A DNA stretch of 64,000 nt from Shewanella hanedai (GTDB lineage Bacteria > Pseudomonadota > Gammaproteobacteria > Enterobacterales > Shewanellaceae), in assembly GCF_007197645.1 (NCBI RefSeq), contig NZ_VKGK01000024.1, positions 1-64,000 on the forward strand, written 5' to 3'. The notes below the pieces were generated by a model, which did no database searches, was not told the DNA's origin, and saw nothing but the letters and a program-made list of their open reading frames with translations. How positions within the stretch are numbered: position 1 is the first letter of the stretch; every line of letters begins with the position of its first letter. Positions 24,796 through 32,150 of the stretch are shown piece after piece. Position numbers and translations under genes: made by a program.

Positions 24796-25236
24796 TTATG
24801 AATGATCTATCTGAGTATCATTTGGAAAAGGAGCACCTTTACCTGTTTCTGCAGCATCTTTAAGACTCAATAAAAACACAGCCCATTTAGTATTACAATG
24901 AGCCATAAAGTCTGTGGCTTCAGTCCAGTTAGCATGAGTGAAGTTCACAAAGATTTGCTCTCCATCATCGACAAGTTCAAATACGATACTTGTTCCGATC
25001 CAAGCTTCAGGCACACTACCTGAATGTTGCCAACCAACTCGCTTATTGGGGAGTAATTCCACAACAGTAAAATCAGGTCCTCCTCCATTAAAACGAAATT
25101 TAATCAACGCGTTTATCTCGCCAGCGCCAGACACATCATTGGTCCACCACTGAGTGAGCCCACTATCTGTGGTCAACAGCTGATAAATGTTATCTGCAGA
25201 AGATTTAATCCCTACTCTATGCTGTATATCATTCAT
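24796..25236 (-). CDS. SRPBCC/AHSA1-type ligand-binding protein, 146 aa
   Basis: START-like helix-grip domain of the Activator of Hsp90 ATPase homologue type. Diagnostic segments are VGIKSSADNIYQLLT at the start, GLTQWWTNDVSGAG, and WGQ/GWQHSGS-type strands ending in LLSLKDAAETGKG. These proteins bind small hydrophobic ligands; cellular role is unknown. AGGAGAG precedes the ATG at 25236. It is upstream of the DUF1801 gene in what looks like a two-gene operon, divergent from the Rieske-ThDP fusion gene. Confidence 0.8.
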   Translation of the reverse strand: MNDIQHRVGIKSSADNIYQLLTTDSGLTQWWTNDVSGAGEINALIKFRFNGGGPDFTVVELLPNKRVGWQHSGSVPEAWIGTSIVFELVDDGEQIFVNFTHANWTEATDFMAHCNTKWAVFLLSLKDAAETGKGAPFPNDTQIDHS

Positions 25237-25589
25237 GTCACTCTCCTAAGTTGTACTCAAGGAACATCAAGATGCAGAACCCTACTGCTTGAAGTGATTT
25301 GGGCATCTAGACTCAATATCGCACACCATCACAGTCAATAAAACCACCTGCAAATCAAAACACCCATCTTAAAACCGAAAAACAAAGAGCCAATAGTTTT
25401 TAAAACCGAATTATTGACAAGTTACACTTTTTACAACATGTTAATTGGTATTGGTAAAGCATAAAAACCTGCCCTAGCAATTTGCGTTTAACCATAAATT
25501 CACGAAGTAACACTTAAAAAAACATCACGTAACATTTGCAACCAATCCCAACAAAACATATCGAACAAAACTCATCTAAGGGAAGCAAA
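25237..25589. other. Divergent intergenic region
   Basis: About 350 bp, AT-rich, between the SRPBCC gene and the Rieske-ThDP gene. A TTGACA at about 25413 could be a -35 element, but no convincing -10 follows at the right distance. No dyad or RNA structure stands out. Confidence 0.4.
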
Positions 25590-27539
25590 ATGACTAAAAA
25601 CACAGTGTGGTACCAGGTTCTTGAGAACAAAAATGAGCTCCTCGAGGGGCGAGTCATGTCAGTGACAGCAGGACACCAAGTTCTCTGTTTGAGTCATTTT
25701 GAGGGTAAATATTCAGCCTTAGATAATCGTTGTCCTCATCAAGGCGGTCCATTAGGTGAAGGTTCGATTGAAAGAGGTTTACTGCGCTGTCCTTGGCATG
25801 GCTGGGAGTTTCATCCTTGCTCCGGCATTCCTCCAGGTGGATTTAATGACGGTATTCAAACCTTTGAAGTAAAAGTGGAAAGCGACAGTATTCTCGTCGC
25901 CATTGAAGAGGAGCAAGCTCATCAGCCCACCATCTCAGATGTCATGGTTGAAACCATGGTCAACTGGGGAGTGTACCGTGTATTTGGCATGGTTGGCCAC
26001 TCGAATCTCGGCATGGCAGATGCACTCAGGCGTCAAGAGGAGCGAGGGAACCTTAAGTTTATTGGCATTCGTCATGAAGGAGCTGCCTCATTTGCCGCCT
26101 CAGCCTACGGTAAGTTAACCGGGAAACCTGCAGCCTGCTTTGCTATTGCAGGCCCAGGGTCGACGAATATGTTCACCGGACTTTGGGACGCTAAAGTCGA
26201 CCGTGCTCCCATCTTAGCCTTAACAGGGCAAGTAGCGACCCAAGTCGTGGGAACGGGTAACTTTCAAGAAGTCGATTTAGTGAAAGCCTTTGACTCCGTG
26301 GCAGAGTTTAATCACAGAGTTGAACATCGAAGCAAACACAGCGAACTGATGAGCCTAGCCATCAAGACCGCAATCATCAAGCGCGATGTAGCGCACCTCA
26401 CCTTTCCCGATGAGGTGCAAGAACTTCCGTTAACCAATAATGAGCGCGCCCAAAACGATGAGGAAAGGATCACCAGCTTTACCATATCGCCACCGCAGGA
26501 GAGTGTTGAAAAAGCCCTCAATATGCTCAATCAATCGAGCAAACCCGCTATTATTGTCGGCCACGGCGCCAGATTTCATATGAAGGAGATCATCGAGTTT
26601 GCCGAGAAGTTAAACTGTCCAGTGATGACAACCTTTAAAGCTAAAGGTCAAATCTCCGATCACCATTCACTGGGCTGTGGTGTATTGGGCCGCAGTGGAA
26701 CCCCAATCGCTTCTTGGTTTATGAATGAAGCCGATCTGTTACTGGTCATCGGCGCATCATTTTCAAATCACAGTGGGATCACACCTAAAAAACCAACCAT
26801 TCAGATAGACTTCGATCCAATGGCGTTAAGTAAATTCCATAAAATTGATGCTGCGGTCTGGGGCGAAATTTCGGTTACCGTTAAAATTTTAGCGGCACAA
26901 ATGTCAGACTTTGACAATAAACTCGACCGAACATCAGAGATCAAACAACGCAGTGATATTTGGGATGCTGAGAAGGCTAAACGCCTAACAGAAGCCAGAG
27001 GCAAAGGGATCAGTTCAATCTCAGTATTCGATGCCCTATCCAGATTAACCCCAGACAATGCCGTTGTCTGTGTTGATGTGGGCAATAACGCCTATTCACT
27101 CGGGCGATATTTTGAAAGTAAACAGCAAACATTTCTCATGTCAGGTTATTTAGGCTCCATCGGTTTCGCCTTCCCTGCTGCGATGGGCGCATGGGCGGCT
27201 GTTGGTAATCAAAGACCCATCGTCGCCGTTGCTGGCGATGGGGGTTTCTGTCAATACTTAGCCGAGCTGACAACAGCGGTAAAGTATAAGATGCCTATCA
27301 AAGCAATTATTTTAAATAACAGTGAATTAGGGAAGATTTCAAAGGAGCAAAGAGCAGGAGAATTTGATGTCTGGGCCACCGATTTAGTCAATCCTAACTT
27401 CTCAGAATATGCCAATTCTTGCGGCGCGCTCGGCATACGGGTTACTGATGATACAACGCTTGAGGAGGCGATGAAAACAGTGATGGAACACCAAGGTCCC
27501 GCATTACTTGAGATCATCACAGATGTGGGCTTGATTTAG
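25590..27539 (+). CDS. Fused Rieske [2Fe-2S] and thiamine-diphosphate enzyme (POX/ALS-like), 649 aa
   Basis: The start at 25590 follows AAGGGAAGC; an earlier ATG at 25536 lacks one. Residues 1-105 form a Rieske domain, with Cys48/His50 in CPHQG and Cys67/His70 in CPWHG. From about residue 113 a complete three-domain ThDP enzyme of the pyruvate oxidase/acetolactate synthase fold follows. Glu163 (RHEGAA) is the cofactor-activating Glu, and the GDGG...NN cofactor motif lies at 549-577. The central domain (about 305-455) resembles the FAD- or ADP-binding middle domain. It has no FadAB-like regulatory tail. The fusion suggests electron transfer from a ThDP-bound intermediate to an iron-sulfur centre, or use as an assembly or docking module. 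Substrate is unknown. Confidence 0.88.
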   Translation: MTKNTVWYQVLENKNELLEGRVMSVTAGHQVLCLSHFEGKYSALDNRCPHQGGPLGEGSIERGLLRCPWHGWEFHPCSGIPPGGFNDGIQTFEVKVESDSILVAIEEEQAHQPTISDVMVETMVNWGVYRVFGMVGHSNLGMADALRRQEERGNLKFIGIRHEGAASFAASAYGKLTGKPAACFAIAGPGSTNMFTGLWDAKVDRAPILALTGQVATQVVGTGNFQEVDLVKAFDSVAEFNHRVEHRSKHSELMSLAIKTAIIKRDVAHLTFPDEVQELPLTNNERAQNDEERITSFTISPPQESVEKALNMLNQSSKPAIIVGHGARFHMKEIIEFAEKLNCPVMTTFKAKGQISDHHSLGCGVLGRSGTPIASWFMNEADLLLVIGASFSNHSGITPKKPTIQIDFDPMALSKFHKIDAAVWGEISVTVKILAAQMSDFDNKLDRTSEIKQRSDIWDAEKAKRLTEARGKGISSISVFDALSRLTPDNAVVCVDVGNNAYSLGRYFESKQQTFLMSGYLGSIGFAFPAAMGAWAAVGNQRPIVAVAGDGGFCQYLAELTTAVKYKMPIKAIILNNSELGKISKEQRAGEFDVWATDLVNPNFSEYANSCGALGIRVTDDTTLEEAMKTVMEHQGPALLEIITDVGLI

Positions 27540-27568
27540 TCCATTAAATTTTAATCACGTCAACGTGA

Positions 27569-27599
27569 GTGAACCTCTATCTAATCAACAGAGGTTCAC
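27569..27599 (+). terminator. Hairpin downstream of the Rieske-ThDP gene
   Basis: Perfect 10-bp stem GTGAACCTCT/AGAGGTTCAC with an 11-base loop, 30 bp after the stop codon. There is no U tract, so termination is uncertain. Confidence 0.45.
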
Positions 27600-27727
27600 G
27601 ATCAACCAAAGCGCTGAAATTACCCGCCTGTTATACCAAATAATCCACCACTTCTATCACTACATTTATTGCACAAGGCCCTTGCTAGCCTTGCGCTATC
27701 TCAATTCGATAGCTGGAAATATTAACT

Positions 27728-28549
27728 ATGTTGGCTCAACTAACCAAACAGATAGAGGCTAAGCGCTCACTTTCCCACTATTTCACTCTACTCTTTATAC
27801 TCTGTGTCGTGCAGATATGGATTATGGTCCCCGTGAACAATCAAACTCTTTTCTTCGGTATCAATGAGTTAAGTCTACACCTTCCCCAAACCTCGTTGGC
27901 TTTAATCACTGATTTTGGTAATGGGATCACCTTAGGTGCTGTAATTTTATGTTATCTCGCCAAGCGGCCTGAGCTTTCATGTCGGGTTTTGCTCGCAGTT
28001 TTATTCAGCTTAATATTGGTCCCATTGCTTAAACAGCACTTCGATGCACCAAGACCTTTGATGGTTCATAATATGGTGAGTGTGATAGGAGCACCTCGCT
28101 ACCATCACAGCTTTCCTTCTGGGCATACAGCATCCATTTTTCTTTTCGCAGGATTAATTTACTTTTGCACGCAGCGAATATGGTTGCGATGGACCTTACT
28201 ACTCCTCGCAGTCTTTGTCGGGACCTCAAGAGTATTGGTTGGAGCACATTGGCCTGAAGATGTTGTGATGGGAGCAATTGTTGGTCTGTCATTAGCTTAT
28301 GCGGCGACAAGAATATGCCCGCTTATTTATTTAAGTCACAGAAAAAAAGCCTTAGTGTATCTAGCCATTATCATCTTGTTAGTGATTTCAGAGATAAATA
28401 CCGATCACGACTTCCCCGATCACCCACTGGTGCAATACGTACGTTGGAGCTTGATTGGCGCCAGTGGCTTAATGATCTCAAGATTTTGGTTATTAGAACA
28501 ATTAAGCCGTTTATACAGGCATTCTCAACGGCAGCGTTCCTTAAGATAA
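27728..28549 (+). CDS. PAP2-family membrane phosphatase, 273 aa
   Basis: Multi-pass membrane protein with the three motifs of type 2 phosphatidic acid phosphatases: K-x6-RP in KQHFDAPRP, PSGH in SFPSGHTAS, and SR-x5-H-x3-D in SRVLVGAHWPED. Such enzymes dephosphorylate lipid phosphates (undecaprenyl pyrophosphate, phosphatidylglycerophosphate or phosphatidic acid) at the periplasmic face. Six or so membrane segments fit the length. The ATG at 27728 lacks a strong ribosome-binding site. No operon partner is evident; the Ddl gene begins 169 bp downstream. Confidence 0.85.
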   Translation: MLAQLTKQIEAKRSLSHYFTLLFILCVVQIWIMVPVNNQTLFFGINELSLHLPQTSLALITDFGNGITLGAVILCYLAKRPELSCRVLLAVLFSLILVPLLKQHFDAPRPLMVHNMVSVIGAPRYHHSFPSGHTASIFLFAGLIYFCTQRIWLRWTLLLLAVFVGTSRVLVGAHWPEDVVMGAIVGLSLAYAATRICPLIYLSHRKKALVYLAIIILLVISEINTDHDFPDHPLVQYVRWSLIGASGLMISRFWLLEQLSRLYRHSQRQRSLR

Positions 28550-28718
28550 AAAGTACAAACAAAGCCATTACTCACCGAGGTGAAAGCGATGATTTTATGA
28601 GGATAAATTCACCACTTAAACCAAAACTGGATTAACATCACGTTAGAATGGTTGCAAAAAATAGCGATTGCGCCATAGTGAGCCAGCAATCGAATATTAT
28701 CTCTGGAGAGAAGAGAAC

Positions 28719-29720
28719 ATGAGCCAAATAAACCTACTCTTATTATGTGGTGGTGGCGGTGATGAACATGCTATTTCACTGATGTCAGCAAATTTTCTGG
28801 AAACATCACTGGCTAAAGTACCAGAGATAAACCTGCTGAGAGTAGAGCTAGATGCCCAAGGTCATTATCAGACTCAAGATGGCAGAAGTTGCGAACTCAC
28901 AAACCGTAAAGAGATCCGTTTTGCCGATGAAGCACAACCTTCATGGGCAGTTGATTATGTGATCCCTTGTATTCACGGTTTTCCTGGTGAAACCGGTGAT
29001 ATTCAATCTTACTTTGATTTGATCAAGTTGCCCTTCTTTGGCTGTGATTCAGAGTCCAGCAGCAACTGCTTTAATAAAGTCACCGCTAAGATGTGGTTCA
29101 GTGCGCTTGGCGTTCCGAACACGCCTTATATCTTTCTTAATGAATTTAATGAAGCTGCTATTGCTGAAACAACGCAAGCTCTTGAGAAATGGGGCTCTAT
29201 CTTTATTAAAGCTGCCTCACAAGGATCATCAGTTGGATGTTACCGCGTAGATAGTGTCGATGAACTGGCCACAACATTGGAGCAGGCTTTTAGTTACTCA
29301 CCCTATGTTATTGTCGAAAAAACCATTAAGGCACGAGAGCTTGAAGTCGCTGCTTATGAGTTAAATGGTGAAGTCGTGGCAACCAAACCCGGTGAGATTA
29401 TCTGTGCCAGCAACACCTTCTACAGTTTTGATGAGAAGTACGCTGCAGACAGTAAAGCGGAAACAAAAGTCATCGCCGATGTTAGCGATGAGATTGCTCA
29501 ACAGATCCAAGCCTATGCCATCAAAGTGTTTAAAGGCATGAAATTGAGTCATCTCTCACGCATCGATTTCTTTCTAACCGATGAAAATGAGATATTGCTG
29601 AATGAGATCAATACATTCCCGGGTTTAACACCTATCTCCATGTTTCCAAAAATGCTTGAAAATCATGGCGATGATTTTACCCAATACTTGTATTCAAACA
29701 TTAAATCACAACTGATTTAA
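28719..29720 (+). CDS. ddl: D-alanine--D-alanine ligase, 333 aa
   Basis: ATP-grasp ligase that joins two D-Ala for peptidoglycan. The ATG at 28719 follows GAGAGAAGAG; upstream in-frame starts lack this. LLLLCGGGGDEHAISLMSA is a variant of the usual N-terminal GG-x-S-x-E-H-x-VS motif. VIPCIHGFPGETGDIQ, FIKAASQGSSVG and the metal-binding LNEINTFPGLTPISMFP near the C-terminus are standard. It lies outside the mur/fts cluster, so it is probably a second or stand-alone Ddl. A clean terminator follows. Confidence 0.92.
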   Translation: MSQINLLLLCGGGGDEHAISLMSANFLETSLAKVPEINLLRVELDAQGHYQTQDGRSCELTNRKEIRFADEAQPSWAVDYVIPCIHGFPGETGDIQSYFDLIKLPFFGCDSESSSNCFNKVTAKMWFSALGVPNTPYIFLNEFNEAAIAETTQALEKWGSIFIKAASQGSSVGCYRVDSVDELATTLEQAFSYSPYVIVEKTIKARELEVAAYELNGEVVATKPGEIICASNTFYSFDEKYAADSKAETKVIADVSDEIAQQIQAYAIKVFKGMKLSHLSRIDFFLTDENEILLNEINTFPGLTPISMFPKMLENHGDDFTQYLYSNIKSQLI

Positions 29721-29734
29721 TCAGCAATAAACAC

Positions 29735-29762
29735 AAAAAAAGCCAGACATAGTCTGGCTTTT
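29735..29762 (+). terminator. Terminator of ddl
   Basis: AGCCAGAC/GTCTGGCT stem at 29741-29759, A run before and T run after. Confidence 0.85.
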
Positions 29763-29833
29763 GCCATGTTAATACACGATCTGATGCTCATCCCAAATGC
29801 CAGTTAAACAATAAACTTAAGGCGGTTCACACT

Positions 29834-30769
29834 GTGAAAGACTTTGACTTCAACCTACTCACAGTCTTGGAAGTGTTACTCGAAGAGAAGAGTGTCACCT
29901 CAGCCGCCGCTCGCTTGCATTTGAGTCAATCTGCGGTCAGCAAACAGTTAGCTCGATTACGAGAAACATTCGATGACAAACTGTTTGAGCGTACCTCACA
30001 TGGATTAAGGCCAACCCCTAAGGCTTTGGCGCTTGCACCTGAATTGCAACGGGTGCTAAATCAAGTGTCTCAACTCACCCAGCCCAGTGTTTTTGAGCCC
30101 GAGTTAAGCCAAAGAAAATTCCGTATTCATATGGTTGAAACCGCATATTCACTGACTTACCCTCATTTTATGCCAGAGTTACTTAAACTGGCACCTAAGA
30201 TAAAACTCGATAGTCAAACTTGGCATGTGAACAGCATGGATATGCTACTGCGCTGCGAGATAGATCTTGGGATAGCCTGTCGAGAATGGGATGATCGCTC
30301 CTTGCTCCATATGAAAAATGTGCCTGATGAGCTTGAATGTGTAGAACTGCTGCGTGATCACCCGGTTTGTTTAGTCAGTAACAAGCACCCCTTATTGCAG
30401 GAGCATTGGAACTTAGACACATTTTTAAAATATCGTCATCTACAAGTCACCTTTGGTGGTATAGAGCATTGGTTACTCGATGATGTATTGCAACTTGAGC
30501 GCCTAAACCGCGACATCGCCGTCAATATGACGGACTTTACCAGTGCCATGCACCTGTGTGAGCAGAGTGAATTAATGCTCTGTTGCCCTGCAAAGTATGC
30601 CTCAAAAATGAGCCAAAATTATGCACTAACCACGTTACCTGTGCCTACTCACTTGATCCCTGGTGCCTATGTGCTGTTTTGGCATAAACATTTTAATTTC
30701 GATCCCAGTCATACTTGGCTAAGAGAGCTTATCTCAAGCCGCACCATCGCTCATCATCAGGCAAACTAA
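29834..30769 (+). CDS. LysR-family transcriptional regulator, 311 aa
   Basis: The N-terminal winged helix (residues 5-65: FNLLTVLEVLLEEKSVTSAAARL, LSQSAVSKQLARLRETF, in parts) is typical of LysR. A periplasmic-binding-protein-like effector domain follows. The length is normal. The start is GTG at 29834 after AAGGCGG. The target is unknown: it is not divergent from a partner, which is unusual for LysR genes. It is convergent with the nap operon across a shared terminator. Confidence 0.88.
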   Translation: MKDFDFNLLTVLEVLLEEKSVTSAAARLHLSQSAVSKQLARLRETFDDKLFERTSHGLRPTPKALALAPELQRVLNQVSQLTQPSVFEPELSQRKFRIHMVETAYSLTYPHFMPELLKLAPKIKLDSQTWHVNSMDMLLRCEIDLGIACREWDDRSLLHMKNVPDELECVELLRDHPVCLVSNKHPLLQEHWNLDTFLKYRHLQVTFGGIEHWLLDDVLQLERLNRDIAVNMTDFTSAMHLCEQSELMLCCPAKYASKMSQNYALTTLPVPTHLIPGAYVLFWHKHFNFDPSHTWLRELISSRTIAHHQAN

Positions 30770-30824
30770 TTAAAAGCGAATGGATGATGGAATGGTTGTT
30801 TCCTCATTAATGCGCAACGAATAA

Positions 30825-30858
30825 AAAAGCCTGACTTTAATGTTAAAGTCAGGCTTTT
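30825..30858. terminator. Bidirectional terminator between lysR-type gene and nap operon
   Basis: Perfect 16-bp stem AAAAGCCTGACTTTAA/TTAAAGTCAGGCTTTT with a two-base loop. It serves the forward LysR gene and the reverse nap operon. Confidence 0.9.
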
Positions 30859-30934
30859 AAGTTTTCTTGCATCTTTTTTTGTTTTACCAATCGATTTAAG
30901 TCGCCCTGTTCTTGGCCGACTAGAATAAGCCTCT

Positions 30935-31063
30935 TTACTTATCTGAAGTTTTGGAAAGAATCCAAATAGAGGCCGCAGCCACCGCCGCAAAACCCGCTAA
31001 GATAATAACTGGCATGGCGCTGTAGCCAAGGACATGCCATATAACATTTTCTAATGTACTCAT
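30935..31063 (-). CDS. Nap-associated 42-residue single-span membrane protein (TIGR02808-type)
   Basis: Begins ATG at 31063 after AAGGAG and reads MSTLENVIWHVLGYSAM, then PVIILAGFAAVAAASIWIL, then SKTSDK. There is one transmembrane helix, about residues 17-36. A family of very short membrane proteins (TIGR02808) is known near periplasmic nitrate reductase genes in Vibrio and Photobacterium; size, topology and context match. It comes 9 bp after napC, so it is the last gene of the operon. It may play a NapE-like structural role, which is unproven. It is too short for ordinary gene callers to keep by length. Confidence 0.85.
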   Translation of the reverse strand: MSTLENVIWHVLGYSAMPVIILAGFAAVAAASIWILSKTSDK

Positions 31064-31072
31064 AATGGCTCC

Positions 31073-31663
31073 TTAATTCCAACCTTCAACTTTGTGCATA
31101 TCAGGTAATCTATGTGCAATACCTTTATGACAATCTACACAGGTCTTTTCACCACTGGCAAGGGCTGTAGAGTGTTGCCTGACACTGCGCGGGCTCTGCT
31201 CAGAAAAGTCCATAAATTCAAAGTTATGACAATTACGACACTCTAAAGAGTCATTACTTTTCATTCTTGCCCACTCTCTTTCAGCTAAATGAGCACGTCG
31301 CTCTTTGAACTTCTCAGGTGTGTTAATCGTCTGAGTCACAAAATAGGCAAACAGCTCTTTAGACGCCTGAACCTTACGCACGATTTTATCCGTCCAAGCG
31401 TGAGGTACGTGACAATCAGAACAGATAGCACGAACACCAGAGCGGTTGGCGTAATGGATGGTTTCTTGAATTTCAGCCACTATCGGCGCGTGACATCCAG
31501 AACAAAACTCTTCAGTGTTGGTCGCTTCCATACCTGTGTTGAATGCCCCCCAGAACATGAGTCCACCAGCAAAGCCCATAAACAGAACGACACCTACAGC
31601 AGCTTTACTCGGCCGCCTCAATATGCCCCAGAAACCTTTTAAGGCGTTAATAATCCATTTCAT
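31073..31663 (-). CDS. napC: Tetraheme cytochrome c NapC (NapC/NirT family), 196 aa
   Basis: Membrane-anchored quinol dehydrogenase passing electrons to NapAB. One N-terminal transmembrane helix (about residues 21-42) is followed by four CxxCH haem sites: CSGCH (54-58), CSDCH, CRNCH and CVDCH. The length matches NapC. RPSKAAVGVVLF at the start is typical. It lies 16 bp downstream of napB. Absence of napGH and napF makes NapC the only quinol route visible here. Confidence 0.96.
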   Translation of the reverse strand: MKWIINALKGFWGILRRPSKAAVGVVLFMGFAGGLMFWGAFNTGMEATNTEEFCSGCHAPIVAEIQETIHYANRSGVRAICSDCHVPHAWTDKIVRKVQASKELFAYFVTQTINTPEKFKERRAHLAEREWARMKSNDSLECRNCHNFEFMDFSEQSPRSVRQHSTALASGEKTCVDCHKGIAHRLPDMHKVEGWN

Positions 31664-31679
31664 ATTACTACCTGCCTAT

Positions 31680-32138
31680 TTATTTTTGCAGTGATTGAAC
31701 ACGCTCGAAGGAGTTACCTACTAACGGTTTCGCATCTGCTTGTGTCACGTGGCACTGTAAGCAAAAGTATCGTCTAGGAGAAACATCAGCCAGTACTTCA
31801 TCGTTTCGATTAGTAAAGTGAGTCACACTGATTTTAGTTGCTCCCATCTCCTTAGCATTTTTCCAGCCATGGCATGATAAGCATTTGTTAGCATTTAATG
31901 ATATTTCATAGTTTCTGATGTGATGCGGGATCAATGGTGGCTGAAAGACATAACTGCTTTCAATATCCACCTGATCACGCGGCACTTTCTTCATAGGATC
32001 TGCCGCTCTCGTGGCTTCTAACTCAGCACTGCCGCGTAGAGATTCAACACCACCAATGCCACGTTGTTCCTCACTGACAGCAAAGCCACTGATCAGAGTT
32101 AAGGTAATGCTCAACGTCAATAAAATTGATTTTTTCAT
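31680..32138 (-). CDS. napB: Periplasmic nitrate reductase diheme cytochrome NapB, 152 aa
   Basis: Small subunit that delivers electrons to NapA in the periplasm. Signal peptide (about 1-22) and two haem sites, CLSCH and CLQCH. YVFQPPLIPHHI upstream of the first haem is characteristic. The length is normal. It follows napA by 12 bp and precedes napC. Confidence 0.96.
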   Translation of the reverse strand: MKKSILLTLSITLTLISGFAVSEEQRGIGGVESLRGSAELEATRAADPMKKVPRDQVDIESSYVFQPPLIPHHIRNYEISLNANKCLSCHGWKNAKEMGATKISVTHFTNRNDEVLADVSPRRYFCLQCHVTQADAKPLVGNSFERVQSLQK

Positions 32139-32150
32139 CCTAACCCTGCC

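Noticed and set aside
27565..27762. 65-codon frame after the Rieske-ThDP gene
   Set aside because: Begins inside a hairpin and overlaps the PAP2 start; no ribosome-binding site.
28315..28635. 106-codon frame overlapping the PAP2 gene
   Set aside because: Out-of-frame shadow of a well-supported gene with composition unlike neighbouring proteins.
30766..30990. 74-codon reverse frame between lysR-type gene and nap operon
   Set aside because: Runs through a perfect terminator hairpin and overlaps the convincing 42-residue Nap-linked gene in another frame.
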